This document shows, piece after piece, positions 1 through 11,455 of a stretch of DNA of 64,000 nt. The stretch is from Mytilus galloprovincialis (taxonomy: Eukaryota > Mollusca > Bivalvia > Mytilida > Mytilidae), in NCBI RefSeq assembly GCF_965363235.1, contig NC_134843.1:94273795-94337794 (forward strand). The letters are read 5' to 3'. The notes under the pieces are model-generated. The model made no database searches and was not told where the DNA came from. It was given only the letters and a program-made list of their open reading frames with translations. Made by a program: the position numbers and the translations under genes. Position 1 is the first letter of the stretch; the number at the start of each line of letters is the position of its first letter.

Positions 1-1660
1 ACAATTGTAATTGGTGTTTTTGTGTCAAAAGACCATAGTGAGATTCTTTTTTTTATTTTAAATTCAAAATATAAAGTTGAAAATGTTATCTTATTCCTCG
101 CTGTAAATAATAATATGACAATTGTCATTGTGTGGAAAGCCACTTTTTTTGTATGCTGAAACATTTGATTCCATTTAGGATTATGAATGTCGTTAACAGA
201 TGATTTAAAATAACTATTGTTTTCTATGATATTTTCTTTTAAAATATAAATGTCTTTTTATAGTCCTACGAATAGTTTTTGTTTTATCAAAAATATGCAC
301 CAATCGGATGCCAAATCCCACTTTCAAATCTTCGTTTCCTTTTACCTGTTTACAACTTTCAAAATCAGCATGTCATGTCAACGAATGTTTGTCATTAATG
401 AGACCTGTGCATATTTGATTTTTAGTTATTTATCTTAATGTTTCCAAATATTTATATAACAGATTAAACATAATGCTAGAATGTAATACATTTATATAAA
501 GTATAAAAATGTTTTCAACTATAAGTGGAGATTTAATTTAGCAGATAATCTTAGCTCGATATTTATTTTGTTAATTATGTATATATCTGTTTGTGTTTTT
601 ATTAAACATTTATTCACCTATACATATATTAGTAATTATCATGTTACAATGTTTTCATATTTATCGTAAAACCAGTTTAATTGGACGAAAAATGAAGTTG
701 TAAGCGCGATTTAGGTTTAGGGACCAAATAGAGACACCAGTGTTTCAAAGTCCCATGTTGAAAGAACATTTTTTTTGTGTACTGACGTATGATGTAACTG
801 ACGTATAATAAAAAAAAAACCTTCTACTTCTTTTTTTTTCAAACATATAAGAAACTATAGGTATACATATGTTATCAAGATCTGAAGATATGGGGATATA
901 ACGTTTTTAAATGGTAGAGTCATTTATAATACTTGACTAATCAATACAATCAATATCTAGATGTTAATGCATCTAATTTTTACATGATGCCTTTTATGGT
1001 CTTTAGGTTTGTCAATACGGAGAAACAATCTGTAGTGACAAAATGCTTTTATGGTACGCGTAGACTCATATTTTGGACTGCAAAACGATATTGAATCACA
1101 TTCGGTATAACTATGATGTTATCAACTAATTGGTATTTGTCCCGATTTGCAGAACAATGTTTTTTTCGATTGTTTTTAGATATAGATCACCATGTGTAAA
1201 ATTAGAAATTATCAAAATAAGGAGATGTAGTTTGAATGCAAATAAGACAATTATTCATCAAAATTCATTTAAAGTGAATGTGATTGATGTTTATTTCTTT
1301 AATTGTGATTAATGTGATGTAATTCCTGTCGTTTAGCAACTGTTACAAGTTACGATAGCAAACGAGGAAGATTTAGATATGTTATTGTCCTTTGGACCAT
1401 TTCTTTATCTCAATCTTTTGATCTTAAATAATTTAAAAATAGAAGGTGAATTGAATTGATATATTCCAAGTTGATTTTAATTTAATCAAATATTCCTCTG
1501 AACACGCAGATTAACAGAATACAAAATTAGATAAATAAAAAAGTATGCAAATCGAAAAGTGTCATTAAAATTTTGAATGCATACTTAACTTTCAACAGAA
1601 ACAAATAGAATTAGTACGATTTGGTACCATAATGACCAAACATGCGTCACAACTGACCCA
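1..1660. other. intergenic AT-rich sequence, no gene seen
   Basis: This flank upstream of the CAP gene is AT-rich and has only short, low-complexity reading frames on either strand. I see no domain, splice-framed exon or clear repeat family in it. The last ~60 bases lead into the putative core promoter of the CAP gene. Confidence 0.6.
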
Positions 1661-1667
1661 CAAATTT

Positions 1668-1690
1668 TATATAAAATCCACAGTCATTAG
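1668..1690 (+). promoter_or_regulatory. putative TATA box and initiator of the CAP gene
   Basis: TATATAAAA lies at 1668-1676 and an initiator-like TCATTAG about 15-20 bases further on. The start codon at 1727 follows, giving a short 5'UTR of roughly 40 nt. A TGCGTCA half-site resembling an AP-1/CRE element sits at about 1643-1649. The spacing suits an animal TATA promoter, but transcription start is not shown. Confidence 0.5.
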
Positions 1691-1726
1691 TATTTATCAT
1701 AATTTTGGAATTTATTCTTACACCAA

Positions 1727-1979
1727 ATGAAAATGAATCTCCAAGTGATTCTTCTGACCACTTGTGTGGCTGTTGCTTTCAGTTCACCAATAGAACTTGA
1801 GGAGAAACTACGCAAACTGTTTGCTGATGAGAAAGAATTAATAAAAAGGGTTGGGAGTATCAACACGAGGAACAGGGACTGGAAGTTTATTGACTAAAAC
1901 AGAGAAGAGCACAATTCTAAAGCTTCACAGACAGGCTCGTAACGATGTTCAACCAGCAGCGTCTAACATGCAGAAAATG
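1727..1979 (+). CDS. CAP gene exon 1 (signal peptide, helix 1), frame change inside
   Basis: The start at 1727 gives a typical signal peptide followed by an acidic/basic linker ending in KR. The frame then runs to a stop, while the +1 frame from 1851 continues directly into the CAP helix ASNMQKM and the donor gtaaat at 1980. An in-exon frame change therefore lies in or next to the AAAAAGGG run at 1843-1850. No intron can explain a one-base shift. A homopolymer sequencing error is a realistic alternative. Confidence 0.75.
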
Positions 1980-2481
1980 GTAAATATGAACATTGTTTTG
2001 CATTTGTCATTTTGCTTCTCTTACAATAGTTTTCTGTAAAAGAAAAACAAATTTCGAGTATAAATCGGATTGTCTTAAAATTGTTCGTCATAGCAGACCG
2101 CAATACCAATTCACTTTGATATAGTGTGACCTTTAAGTATAAATGGAATCCTGGAGGTCCAGAAAAGTTGAAATAAAAAAACACCAAAAAAACGTATGTC
2201 TGGGTTGAGATTTATATGGCAAAGATACGTTTTTTCTAGTGATTATTAATGTGTGCACTGGATCGTTGACTCACAAACTTAACATATAAGTACTTTGGAC
2301 ATTTCTTCAATTTGAAAGTTAAGCAAACCATTAATTACTTAAACAAAATTGTACATTTTCATTACTACAATATGATTATTACCACTGCTAGTTAACTAGC
2401 AGTCCCCACGATATAGTTGCCTTTATTTAAAAACAGTCACAGCATCAGTATTCATGTACCTTGACTGCAAAATTTCATTAA

Positions 2482-3006
2482 AGGAGGCTCGCAGGTATAA
2501 AATTTTCAGAAAAAAATTAAACATTTATTTTTCCTGATAAATTTTATTTATTACCTTTAGTAGTTGTTACTTTATCATTCCAAAAAATCAATTCGTGTTG
2601 GCTCCAGGTGACTTTTAAAATGTAGATATCAATGAAAAAGCTCCAAATTATCACCTTTTGGTGCCATGAAATATCTTTTTTAACTCATCTGTGACCTATA
2701 TTTTTTATTGTTGGTTTCGAATCAGCTGTACATAAACTAAATAATTGTAAAATTTAAGCGATTTCTCTAATTTACTTCTTTTTTTCTCTCGATATTACCG
2801 CTATCTCTTCTATTATAGTTAAACAGAAAAAATGGACATTAACAAACACGTGTGCTTCTTTCGAAGGAAGATTATGAGCTTAAATGAACGGTGACCCCAT
2901 TTTTTATTTCATTTTTTTTATTAAGTATAAGATAAAGTTCATTTATAGAAAAATATAACGGAATCCTATATTAAATTTAAAAAATGATTTAGACCCGCGA
3001 GCCCCC
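2482..3006. mobile_element. TTAA-flanked MITE in CAP intron 1
   Basis: The termini AGGAGGCTCGC and GCGAGCCCCC are inverted copies of each other. TTAA flanks both sides (2478-2481 and 3007-3010), the target duplication typical of piggyBac-type elements (also Kolobok). The 525-bp interior has no coding potential, so it is non-autonomous. Confidence 0.6.
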
Positions 3007-3084
3007 TTAATTATCATATAAATCAACTGAACAAAGGTTTCATATTTTCAGTTGCAAGTATTTTTTTTTAGTTTGATATGAAAA

Positions 3085-3370
3085 GTCTTTTCTCTTTTTC
3101 AAAATTGGGATCGGGTATAATACCTGATATAACAATATCCCACAAGCTATGTCGTGTGCAGAGAAAATGGTATCGATGTTTTCTCCTATGTTTAAGTGTG
3201 AATTCACATTACTATAAGACGTGTCACGGTACTTTTCTATCCCAAATTCATGTATTTGGTTTTGATGTTATATTGGTTATTCTCATCGGACTTTGTCTTA
3301 GTCCGTTGCTATGTGTGTTACAGTTGAATGTTGTGTCGTTGTTCTCCTCTTATATTTAAAGCGTTTCCCT
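3085..3370 (-). repeat. dispersed repeat family C (copy 1)
   Basis: This stretch is a diverged reverse-complement match to 32620-32970. Both copies share the stretch read as VNSHYYKT and FLSQIHVF in translation. That shared reading frame is a by-product of the repeat, not a protein. It lies in CAP intron 1. Confidence 0.55.
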
Positions 3371-4185
3371 CAGTTTGTTTCCCCGATTTTGTTTTTTGTC
3401 CATATATTTACGATTTTTGAACAGCAGTATACTACTATTGCCTTTATGTATCGATATCGGATCTATCCAAATGTTCCCATTTCGTTACGACGATATAAAT
3501 AACGTTTTTTTAATGTATATTTGAACAGTCCTAAACAAAAATGTACATTAAAATCTTGCATACAAACTGAACTTTAAGATTAATCGAACACAATTAGTAG
3601 TATTCAGAAGAACTTAACACTGAAAGTTTTAAATCCGAAATGATCGAAACAAAAATGACCTCGCTTTATAATATATTACTACATCTTATTTTAGTTATAG
3701 GTGCATATTAAATTATATATACAAACAAGCCAAATACAGGTATGTTTATATTGATAACTTGATTCAAATATTATTTTTCCAATACATGTTTAACTTATAT
3801 TAAAATCGGCTGTTTTACCATGATCATTTTCTCTTTTCTCTGTAGACATGGAGCAAGCAACTGGCTTCTGTAGCCCAGGCTTACGCTGATGAATGTATCT
3901 GGGATCACAACAGTGCAAGGTCATCACAGGCTAATAGTTTCAGCTACGTTGGTGAAAATCTTTACGTTACAACAAGTAAGTCATTTTATTTAAATTACAT
4001 TACGGTTCTTATTCAAATATTTTACAGGAGGTTAAAAAGCATTATTGAACTGCCTGAATCCGCAACAGAAAAGCATTAATAACAAGATTTCGAAATGTGA
4101 GGTCTCTTTTAATCCTATAAAAATATATGCAACAAACAATTATAAAATATAAAAATATATATTGGACATATATATATCGTGTAAA

Positions 4186-4545
4186 AAAAAGTAAAATCAC
4201 AAAAATACTGAACTTCAATCGGAAAGTCCCTATAAATCACATGGCAAAATGCATCAAAAACGAATGGACAACAACTGTCATATTCCTGACTTGGTACAGG
4301 TATTTTCAAATGTAGAAATGGTGCAAATTCCGATATGTAAACCAATGCAAGGTGTTATTCGATAGATTTATATCACGTTTTGAAACTGCCTGTACCAAGT
4401 CAGGAATATGTCAGTTCTTGTCCATTCGTTTTTGATGCGTTTTGTTATTTGATTTTGCCATGTGATTATGGACTTTCCGAATTGATTTTCCTCTAAGTTC
4501 AGTATTTGTGTGATTTTACTTTTTTTTTCAATAGGAAAAATCACC
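4186..4545. repeat. inverted pair of dispersed repeat family E
   Basis: The left arm (about 4186-4316, plus orientation) and right arm (about 4378-4545, minus orientation) are two copies of the same repeat, with landmarks AAATACTGAACT, GGAAAGTCC and CTGACTTGGTACAGG. They are separated by ~60 bp and form a large potential hairpin. Single copies of the family occur at 7622-7855, 37376-37595 and 58359-58612. Confidence 0.7.
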
Positions 4546-4940
4546 TTATCATGATCCATTCTCCTTGATTGACCACACTACTATACAGGTATGTGGCTTA
4601 TCTGTCATATTATAAACAATGCTTTTATTTATAATTTGATATCTATCCGAAATTCAAAAACATTAATGAAATTGAACTTTTGTTAACACACGAAATATAA
4701 TTTGATTGCAACACATGCTATGCGCTAAATATTTCTGCAAACAACTCAAAATATGTCTGATTCGATAAATGTACCCGAACGTGAACTATTAAAAGAGTAT
4801 TAGAGAAACCCGTGCCGTGCTAGATAAAAAAGATCTACAGTTTAATACATAAATAAATTTGTTGATAGGTTCTACTGGATATTTGGACAAGAGTGTTGCA
4901 TCATGGGTGAATGAAAAGAAAGTCTATGATTATGCATCTA

Positions 4941-5422
4941 CACAGGCAAATTTCACTCACATCAATTTCACGTGAATTTAAATTCATGTGAAACTCACCT
5001 GAAATTCACATCAATTTCACCTCAAACGAGCTTATACGTGAAACTTACGTGAAAACAATTTTTGTGAGTTTCACGTGATTCTCATGTGAAACTCATGTGA
5101 ATTTCACATTAAAATCACGTAAAATTTTTCATGTGAAATTCACATGAATTTTTAAAATAGAGTAATTCAAATAACATATTAATTTTCAAATTTAATTAAA
5201 ATCATGAAAAATATCAAATTTTTTGGTTGTAAATTTCACGTGAAATTCATGTGAAAAATTTCACATCAGAATCATGTGAATTTCAATTCACGTGAAATTC
5301 ACATGAAAATTTTCACGTGAGTTTCATGTATAAGCTCGATTGAGGTGAATCTCACGTGAATTTTTTCATGTGAATTTCACGTTAGATTGATGTGAAATTC
5401 ATGTGAGCTAATTTTGCCTGTG
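4941..5422. mobile_element. 482-bp foldback MITE inserted in CAP exon 3
   Basis: Termini CACAGGCAAA and TTTTGCCTGTG are inverted repeats flanked by TA at 4939-4940 and 5423-5424, as for Tc1/mariner-type insertions. The interior is almost entirely short palindromes of the TTCACGTGAA / TTCACATGAA type with about six CACGTG hexamers. It has no coding potential. Reading through it from exon 3 meets a stop within 15 codons. The host frame resumes exactly after one TA copy, so this is a clean insertion into coding sequence. Confidence 0.85.
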
Positions 5423-6949
5423 TAATTCATGCAGTGGTGTTTGTGGACACTATACGCAGGTGAGAATCCAGTACTTAAACATCAACTGAGTTTTACTATT
5501 GTACTAAAAGGTTGGAATTTTAATAAAGACAATGTGACAACCACAAAAATGTTTTCATTAAGTTTGCTGATATATATTACCTGTTACGGGAACCTCACGA
5601 TTTGCTGCTCCATTTCAGAATATGGCTAAATCTAAATTGACGGTACCGATATTTGTAGTTTGTGGACTCTGACTCGATCAATTTGTCTATTGTCTATTGG
5701 TTAGACTTTTGAAATTTGCAATTAAAGTAGGACATGAACCACATAAAACATTTTTTTCTAATTTGCAGTTCATTCTTAAATTCTATTTGATGACTGTGCT
5801 TGAGTAAAGAATTTTGTCTTGGCCTACTTCTATCACATTGTACGTCCCACATCTGCGATTACGGCATTTTTTTTTCACTTCTACTTGCTTCTGTGTACAG
5901 CTTTTTTGGTCCTGTAAGACGTTTCGTTAATTATAACTATGGTGTTTATTTCTAGAAAAGCTTTTAAAAAGTGGTCCAATCGGCCATTGATGTTTTTTTC
6001 AGGCACCGTTTACCAATAGGTTATCTATTTCGTCTCGTCTCAAATGATCAGATACATCTATTTGTCACGGAATGCATAACAAATATATTAAGTATGTTCT
6101 TAACTTCAAAATACATGTATTTAGGTTTAAGCTATATGTTTCGCGTCGTGTATCTTTTATTTCTTGCAACAATGTTTTACAGATTGAATCTATCAACTTT
6201 TTTTTAATATTTCGTCAACAGGTTGTCTGGGCTGACAGTACCAAACTGGGGTGTGCCGTAGGAAGTTGTACTTCTATGACTAATTTACCCTCTTACTTCA
6301 GGAATGTCAAATTTGTAGTATGCAACTATGGACCAGGGTGAGTTTAACATTCTTTTTATAAAACAATATCCATAGATCGATAATTAGGACCTTTTACATA
6401 ACAAAGTGCTAGAATGCTATTTTCACGTGTAAAATAGCTGAAAGTGTATATGCATAAAACAACAATATCAACAAGCTCTAAAAAAAGTACTTATCTAACT
6501 AATATCAAACCTCTGACCGGAAAGGCATAAATTGATATCCGTTGCAAGGCCTGTTTTTGAAGTAACAATATAGCAATAAACGTTACTTAGTATTGACATT
6601 CATTAGCGCTGAATAAGAATGTGTACATGTCAAACGTCAAAAGTTAGTTCGACATGATACGGAATTTGATATAAGTTCTTGAAACATGTTAAAATGTCTT
6701 TAGTCACAAAGACATACCATATTTCTTTGCAACATACCTTCATAAAACTCTCTTTTTTTACTTTCAAGTTGATTGCTTTCAATGTAATTTTTGGAAATAG
6801 AAATTAAATGAAACAAATTATGCATTATCCATTATTTATATAAGTCCTGATTCATTGTATCCTTACTCTCTGACAATGTTCTGGCTGATACTGTTTCATA
6901 TTGGAACTGGTATGGAAAACGATTCTTAATGCAGCAAGTTTGTAACTTA

Positions 6950-7612
6950 AGTAGCACTCCACAGTTAGGTGTGTAGTTTCGCATTTTGGCCCCTGTGGAT
7001 TTTTCAAATATGAGAGCTAGTGTGCAATAAAATTCATTTTTGGATAGCTGAGTATTAAAATAGCCTTTGTATTGGGTTTATATGAACATCAAGATTATGT
7101 AATGTATGTAATATAGGCTGTTTTCTGTATGACAGTCCGTATTTGCATGTCCCTACCTTACATTGGTCCGGCAATTATCGCAATGTTTTTTTCCAACTTT
7201 TTATCGCACGAACTTTGTGATTGGATTTTACGAAAAAATGAGACGAAAGACACCCATTTTTTATTTGATCATTAGGAAGATTTATGAATACAGTTTCTAA
7301 AAAGGTATCACTCAAAGGCATTGAAATTCTAGTTTGATCAAAATTTTGGGGGGATATGTGACATGTCCACCCCCCTTTTTGCAATATTTTATGGTAAATA
7401 AATGCAGAATGTTGCCATGAATACACATAAAAGGAATTAATTTTCACTTTTTTAACTTTTGAAAATCAAATCTATGGAATATACTGATTACATACATATG
7501 CACATGTACAACACAAACAGTTAGGTTAATGGATTAGAAATCCAGGAATAGGAGATGATAAAACATTTTGTTGCTCATTTTTAATTTTATTTTCTAACTG
7601 TGGAGTGCTACC
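6950..7612. mobile_element. TTA-flanked MITE in CAP intron 4
   Basis: The terminal inverted repeats share GTAGCACTCCACAGTTAG. TTA flanks both ends (6947-6949 and 7613-7615), as in PIF/Harbinger-type elements. The 663-bp interior has no recognisable protein; the 90-codon frame on the minus strand at 7175-7447 has no family resemblance. Confidence 0.6.
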
Positions 7613-7621
7613 TTATATAAT

Positions 7622-7855
7622 AAATAGTAAAATCACAAAAATACTGAACTCCGAGTTAAATGCAATCGTAAAGCCCCTAATCGAATGGCAAAATCAAATG
7701 GCAAACCACATCAAACGAAATGACAACAAATGCCATATTCCTTACTTGGTACAGGCATTTTCAAATGTAGAAAATAATAGATTGAACCTGGTTTTATAGC
7801 GAAAAACCTCTCACTTATATGACAGTCGCATCAAATTCCGTTATATTTACAACGA
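7622..7855 (+). repeat. dispersed repeat family E, single copy
   Basis: Same family as the inverted pair at 4186-4545, starting AGTAAAATCACAAAAATACT and running to the GACAGTCGCATCAAATTCC landmark. It abuts the TTA-flanked MITE in CAP intron 4. Confidence 0.65.
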
Positions 7856-7973
7856 TGCACAAGTTTAAACTTCTTGAAGGTATGAAGTGTTTCGAGGTAT
7901 GGTAACTTATGGTTGATTTGGTCTTGAATATCCATTTTTAATTTAATATCTTCTTCTGTCGTTAATTTTGCAG

Positions 7974-8124
7974 TGGTAATTTCAATGGGAGGAAACCGTA
8001 CGAAGAAGGCACAGCAGCCAGCAATGATAATGGATCAGAAGGAACAGCCAGCAACGACAATGGATCAGAAGGAACAGCCAGCAATGATAATGGATCAGAA
8101 GGAACAGCCAGCGGCTGCAAATAG
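7974..8124 (+). CDS. CAP gene last coding exon with 30-bp tandem repeat
   Basis: The exon opens after TTTTGCAG with the end of the CAP2 signature (GGNFNGRKPY). It then encodes three near-identical copies of a 10-residue unit (TASNDNGSEG) and ends SGCK-stop. The repeat makes an acidic, low-complexity tail outside the CAP fold. Copy number could vary between alleles. A donor-like AAAG/gtaaat follows the stop, implying a further 3'UTR exon. Confidence 0.8.
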
Positions 8125-8901
8125 AAAGGTAAATTGAGAATTTCGTGTCCTGGTTAGATACAATTTAAACGTTTAAATCGTACAAGCTGGCAGCTTGTTC
8201 TCACCTGAATATTTTGTTTTTATATTAACCATAGAACCAAAATGAAAAATTCCGAAATGTAATTACCATTTCACATGTAATTCAATGCAATTGTGTTCTA
8301 TTCTCATGACAAAATGTTTAAATACAGTGATTTTACACTGACTGGGATAATTTAACCTGAATATTATTATTTTTGAAAATATTCAAGATAAATCGGAATC
8401 ATTCGTTATCTATCGAAAACAAAATACGACACGAAATACAAAAATGTAAGATATTACACTACTGGCAGAAGTTCGTATCAAATATATACCTAGTATACAG
8501 TTTATTTTCACAAACCATGCAAAAAAAACGTTAGCGCATAAAACAAGTTATGAAAAACGACCAATAGCCATGATTAATTTCATGTCTAAAAAAGCACTAA
8601 CAATAGATACAAGGAGATGTAGTATGTGTGTCATTTACTATAATTCTGTTATGACATAATCCATTATAAGAACTAGTATAGGTAGATTTCATATATTATA
8701 AAGTATTTTGATTTCTAGAAGATTTTACAAAATGTACTTGAAACAATTTTTGCTTTGCTGTTAATTCAATGAAATCAAAATCAAATGTTTATAGTTTCAT
8801 GCAATTGCCCGCAAACTTTTTACTCTGGTATCTTTCGTCCCTATTTTAGTTACACCTATACGTATAGATCAGAATGTAATAACGCATCTTTTATATTGTA
8901 G

Positions 8902-9005
8902 AATGAGCAAGAAGTGTCCGTACAGAAATGTTGAAACCCGGCAGTTCGCATCTATGATATATCCTCTACAACCTTATAAATAAAAAAAATTCATGCATTG
9001 GCTCG
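8902..9005 (+). other. probable 3'UTR exon and poly(A) signal of the CAP gene
   Basis: An acceptor-like TTATATTGTAG ends at 8901. AATAAA occurs at 8979-8984, about 20 bases before a plausible cleavage site. Together with the donor just after the stop codon at 8124 this suggests a non-coding terminal exon. Confidence 0.45.
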
Positions 9006-9389
9006 TGTTCTTAATAATTATGAACATATGATTATAAATAAAAAGAGAACTAAAATGACAAACAAAATTGACAGTGCATTAGACCACACTTACTACTCGT
9101 ACAAATTAGGCAAACAAAGCATCGACCATGACTCTTTAAAGGTACATTAGATGGAGGGTTAGGAGAGGGGTACTATATCCGTATTTATGTCAGCACAAAT
9201 CTATGTTTTGTGTACCTTTATCACATGTCGTAAATTCTTTTTCCCTAACTTGTACTCTGGTGTGATAGTATGTATATGTCACAGTAGTTTACTTACTGTT
9301 CTAGTTCATATCGGAATAAGATGTGTACCTTCTATACTTAAAGAAATATAATCTTATACTTATGTTTTAATTGCTGACAATATAAATAA

Positions 9390-9510
9390 AGGTAACAGTA
9401 GTATACCGCTGTTCGAAATTCATAAATCGATTGAGTAAAAATAAAATACGGGTTACAAATTAAAACTCTGGGAACCGCATCAAATATAAGAGAAATATAA
9501 CAATGTCGTG
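9390..9510 (+). repeat. dispersed repeat family C, fragment
   Basis: The landmark AGTAGTATACCGCTGTTCGA followed by CATAAATCGAT also opens the copies at 32545 and 54262. Confidence 0.55.
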
Positions 9511-9649
9511 CCCTATTTGGAAGATAAATGTATTGACCGATGCATTTTAAACATGATATTTCCCGGTAATCATAAATAAAATCATTTGAACAAAACTAGT
9601 CGATACCGAAAAGGGCAAATCAAAATAATAATACAACGAGTTAGAGACA

Positions 9650-10560
9650 AAACCACATACATATTACGTTACAAAGAAATCGTTAGAAAAAACAATAATT
9701 CGACGGATAATATACAAAACCATAGCCTTAAGAAATATATGCCGATAGACAGAAAAATGATTTGACGTATGATAGACAAAACCATGGCCTAAGGAAGATT
9801 ATGAAAGGCAAAACAATAATTGGACACCTGATAAACAAAACAAAACCATGTCCACTACGAAGATGGCCACAGACAAAATAACAATTCTGCGGATGATAGA
9901 CAAAATCATGAACACAAGGAAAGATGCCGACATACAAAAATATAATTCAACGGATGACTGACAAAACCATAGCCGGTAAAAAGATAACAACAGACAAAAA
10001 AATAATACGACGGATGATTGACAAAACCATGGCTGGAAAAAAGATAACGACAGACAAAACAAAAACACGACGAGTGATAGACAAAAGCCTGATCGTAGGA
10101 AAAATATACCAACAGACAGAACAATAATTTGATACATTATAAACAAAACCGTGGCCGTTAGGAAGATAATAATGGACAGAACAATAATTCGACAATAATA
10201 AACAAATTAATTGGTGGTAGATAGCTGCCGATAGACAGAACAATAATTCGAGGAATGATTAAAAAAATGCATGGCCATTAGAAAGACGCCGATAGATATG
10301 TAAATAATTCGACCTATGATATAAAAGACCATGGTCGTTAAAAATAGATGTGGACAGACAAAACAATTATTAAACGAAATACTAGTATACAGAACCATGG
10401 CTGTAAGAAAGACGTCGATAGACATATAAATGATTTGACGAATGATACATAAGCATGGTCATTAGAAAGACGCCGATAATTATAAAAAACAAATTCGACG
10501 AATTATTAACTAAAGCATGATAATTAGAAAGATGAGAACAAACAAAACAACGCTTCACAA
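9650..10560. repeat. ~60-bp minisatellite, about 15 units
   Basis: A unit containing variants of AATTCGACGGATGATA, GACAAAACCATGGCC and GAAAGATGCCGATAGACAGA recurs every ~60 bp. The CCATGGC-like landmark falls near 9782, 9846, 9907, 9965, 10025, 10084, 10147, 10327, 10393, 10452 and 10512. The units are clearly diverged, so the array is not recently homogenised. Long frames read from it in several phases are artefacts of the period. Confidence 0.85.
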
Positions 10561-10564
10561 AATA

Positions 10565-11455
10565 CACGGGACAGAAAAAACTTAGTAGTATAGCATCGAG
10601 ACCCCACTCCAAAAAAATACCTCTAAAAAAATAGTCGCTCAGACTAATATTTGTTTTAGGCAGCCATGACAAGTTGACTATATAGCCTCCATGTATCAAT
10701 GATATGTCTTTGTCATTCAAAATGATTGTATCTATAAGGGCCGGGCAAGCTTTATTTATTAAATTGTAGTAAAGATTGTGGAAACAGAAAGATGAGGTAC
10801 ACAAATGAAGGTGACTGAATAATATAATAATTTATTTCCCGACATGTAACGTAGGTAGACTTAGCATGCAAAGGCATATCATTCGGGATACAACGTGATA
10901 GTTTACTCCATTAATATGTTTATAATAATTAGAACATCAATTTAAGGTAAGGTCAGAATTTTCATTTCCAAATTTTTAATTGAAAAAGGAAGGAAAAGAA
11001 ATTTAAACAATTTAAACAAAATGTTCTCGCAATACCATTTTGATTGTTCATTTTCTTGAACAAAATTTATATTCTTCCACTTGGTATGGCATTATTATAA
11101 AATGGAATGTTTTGGTAATAATTTATTTTTTATGATCATGCTTTGTTCAAAGTTTCTATAAAAATGAATATGGGATATTTTAAATTATTTGATTTAACTT
11201 TGCAAAACACAACTATGAATTTGTATGACATAGACATTCTGGTTGATAACCAGTAACTGCTATTCTATTAAATTAGATATGAAGAAATGTTACACTTTTT
11301 GTTTCAAGAATTCATGAATTTTTAAGTCGGTTTATTTACTGATAAGTTATTAACTATCTATCCGTTCGTCTGTTTTCTGATCTCTTTTTCACATTTTATA
11401 ATAGTATGATACAGGTCAGTAATGTTTGTTTGAAGTGTAGTCAGGTCTTTATGTA
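10565..11455. other. intergenic, no gene recognised
   Basis: AT-rich sequence between the minisatellite and the LINE relic. I see no framed exon or clear repeat here. Confidence 0.5.

Larger units (their letters stand above)
1727..8124 (+). pseudogene. secreted CAP-superfamily (SCP/TAPS) protein gene, disrupted
   Basis: Five coding exons are visible: 1727-1979, 3846-3975, 4869-5459, 6222-6337 and 7974-8124 (stop TAG). Exon 1 encodes a signal peptide (hydrophobic VILLTTCVAVAFSS), a dibasic KR, and the CAP helix-1 region with LHRQARNDVQP and ASNMQKM. Exon 2 carries the CAP core (WDHNSA, YVGENLY). Exon 3 ends with CGHYTQ and exon 4 starts VVWADSTKLGCAV, together the CAP1 signature. FVVCNYGP/GGNF across exons 4-5 matches the CAP2 signature. 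Junction phases (0,1,0,2) agree once the element in exon 3 is discounted. Two lesions exist: a one-base frame change in exon 1 near 1848-1850, and a 482-bp insertion in exon 3. CAP proteins are secreted and have varied roles; the function here is unknown. It could be a pseudogene, a null allele in a polymorphic population, or partly an assembly error in exon 1. Confidence 0.85.

Noticed and set aside
9799-10146. 115-codon and overlapping frames on the minus strand
   Set aside because: They are readings of the 60-bp minisatellite in several phases.
9650-10560. CRISPR-like array
   Set aside because: The units are contiguous and degenerate, with no conserved repeat and unique spacer pattern, and the sequence is from an animal nucleus.
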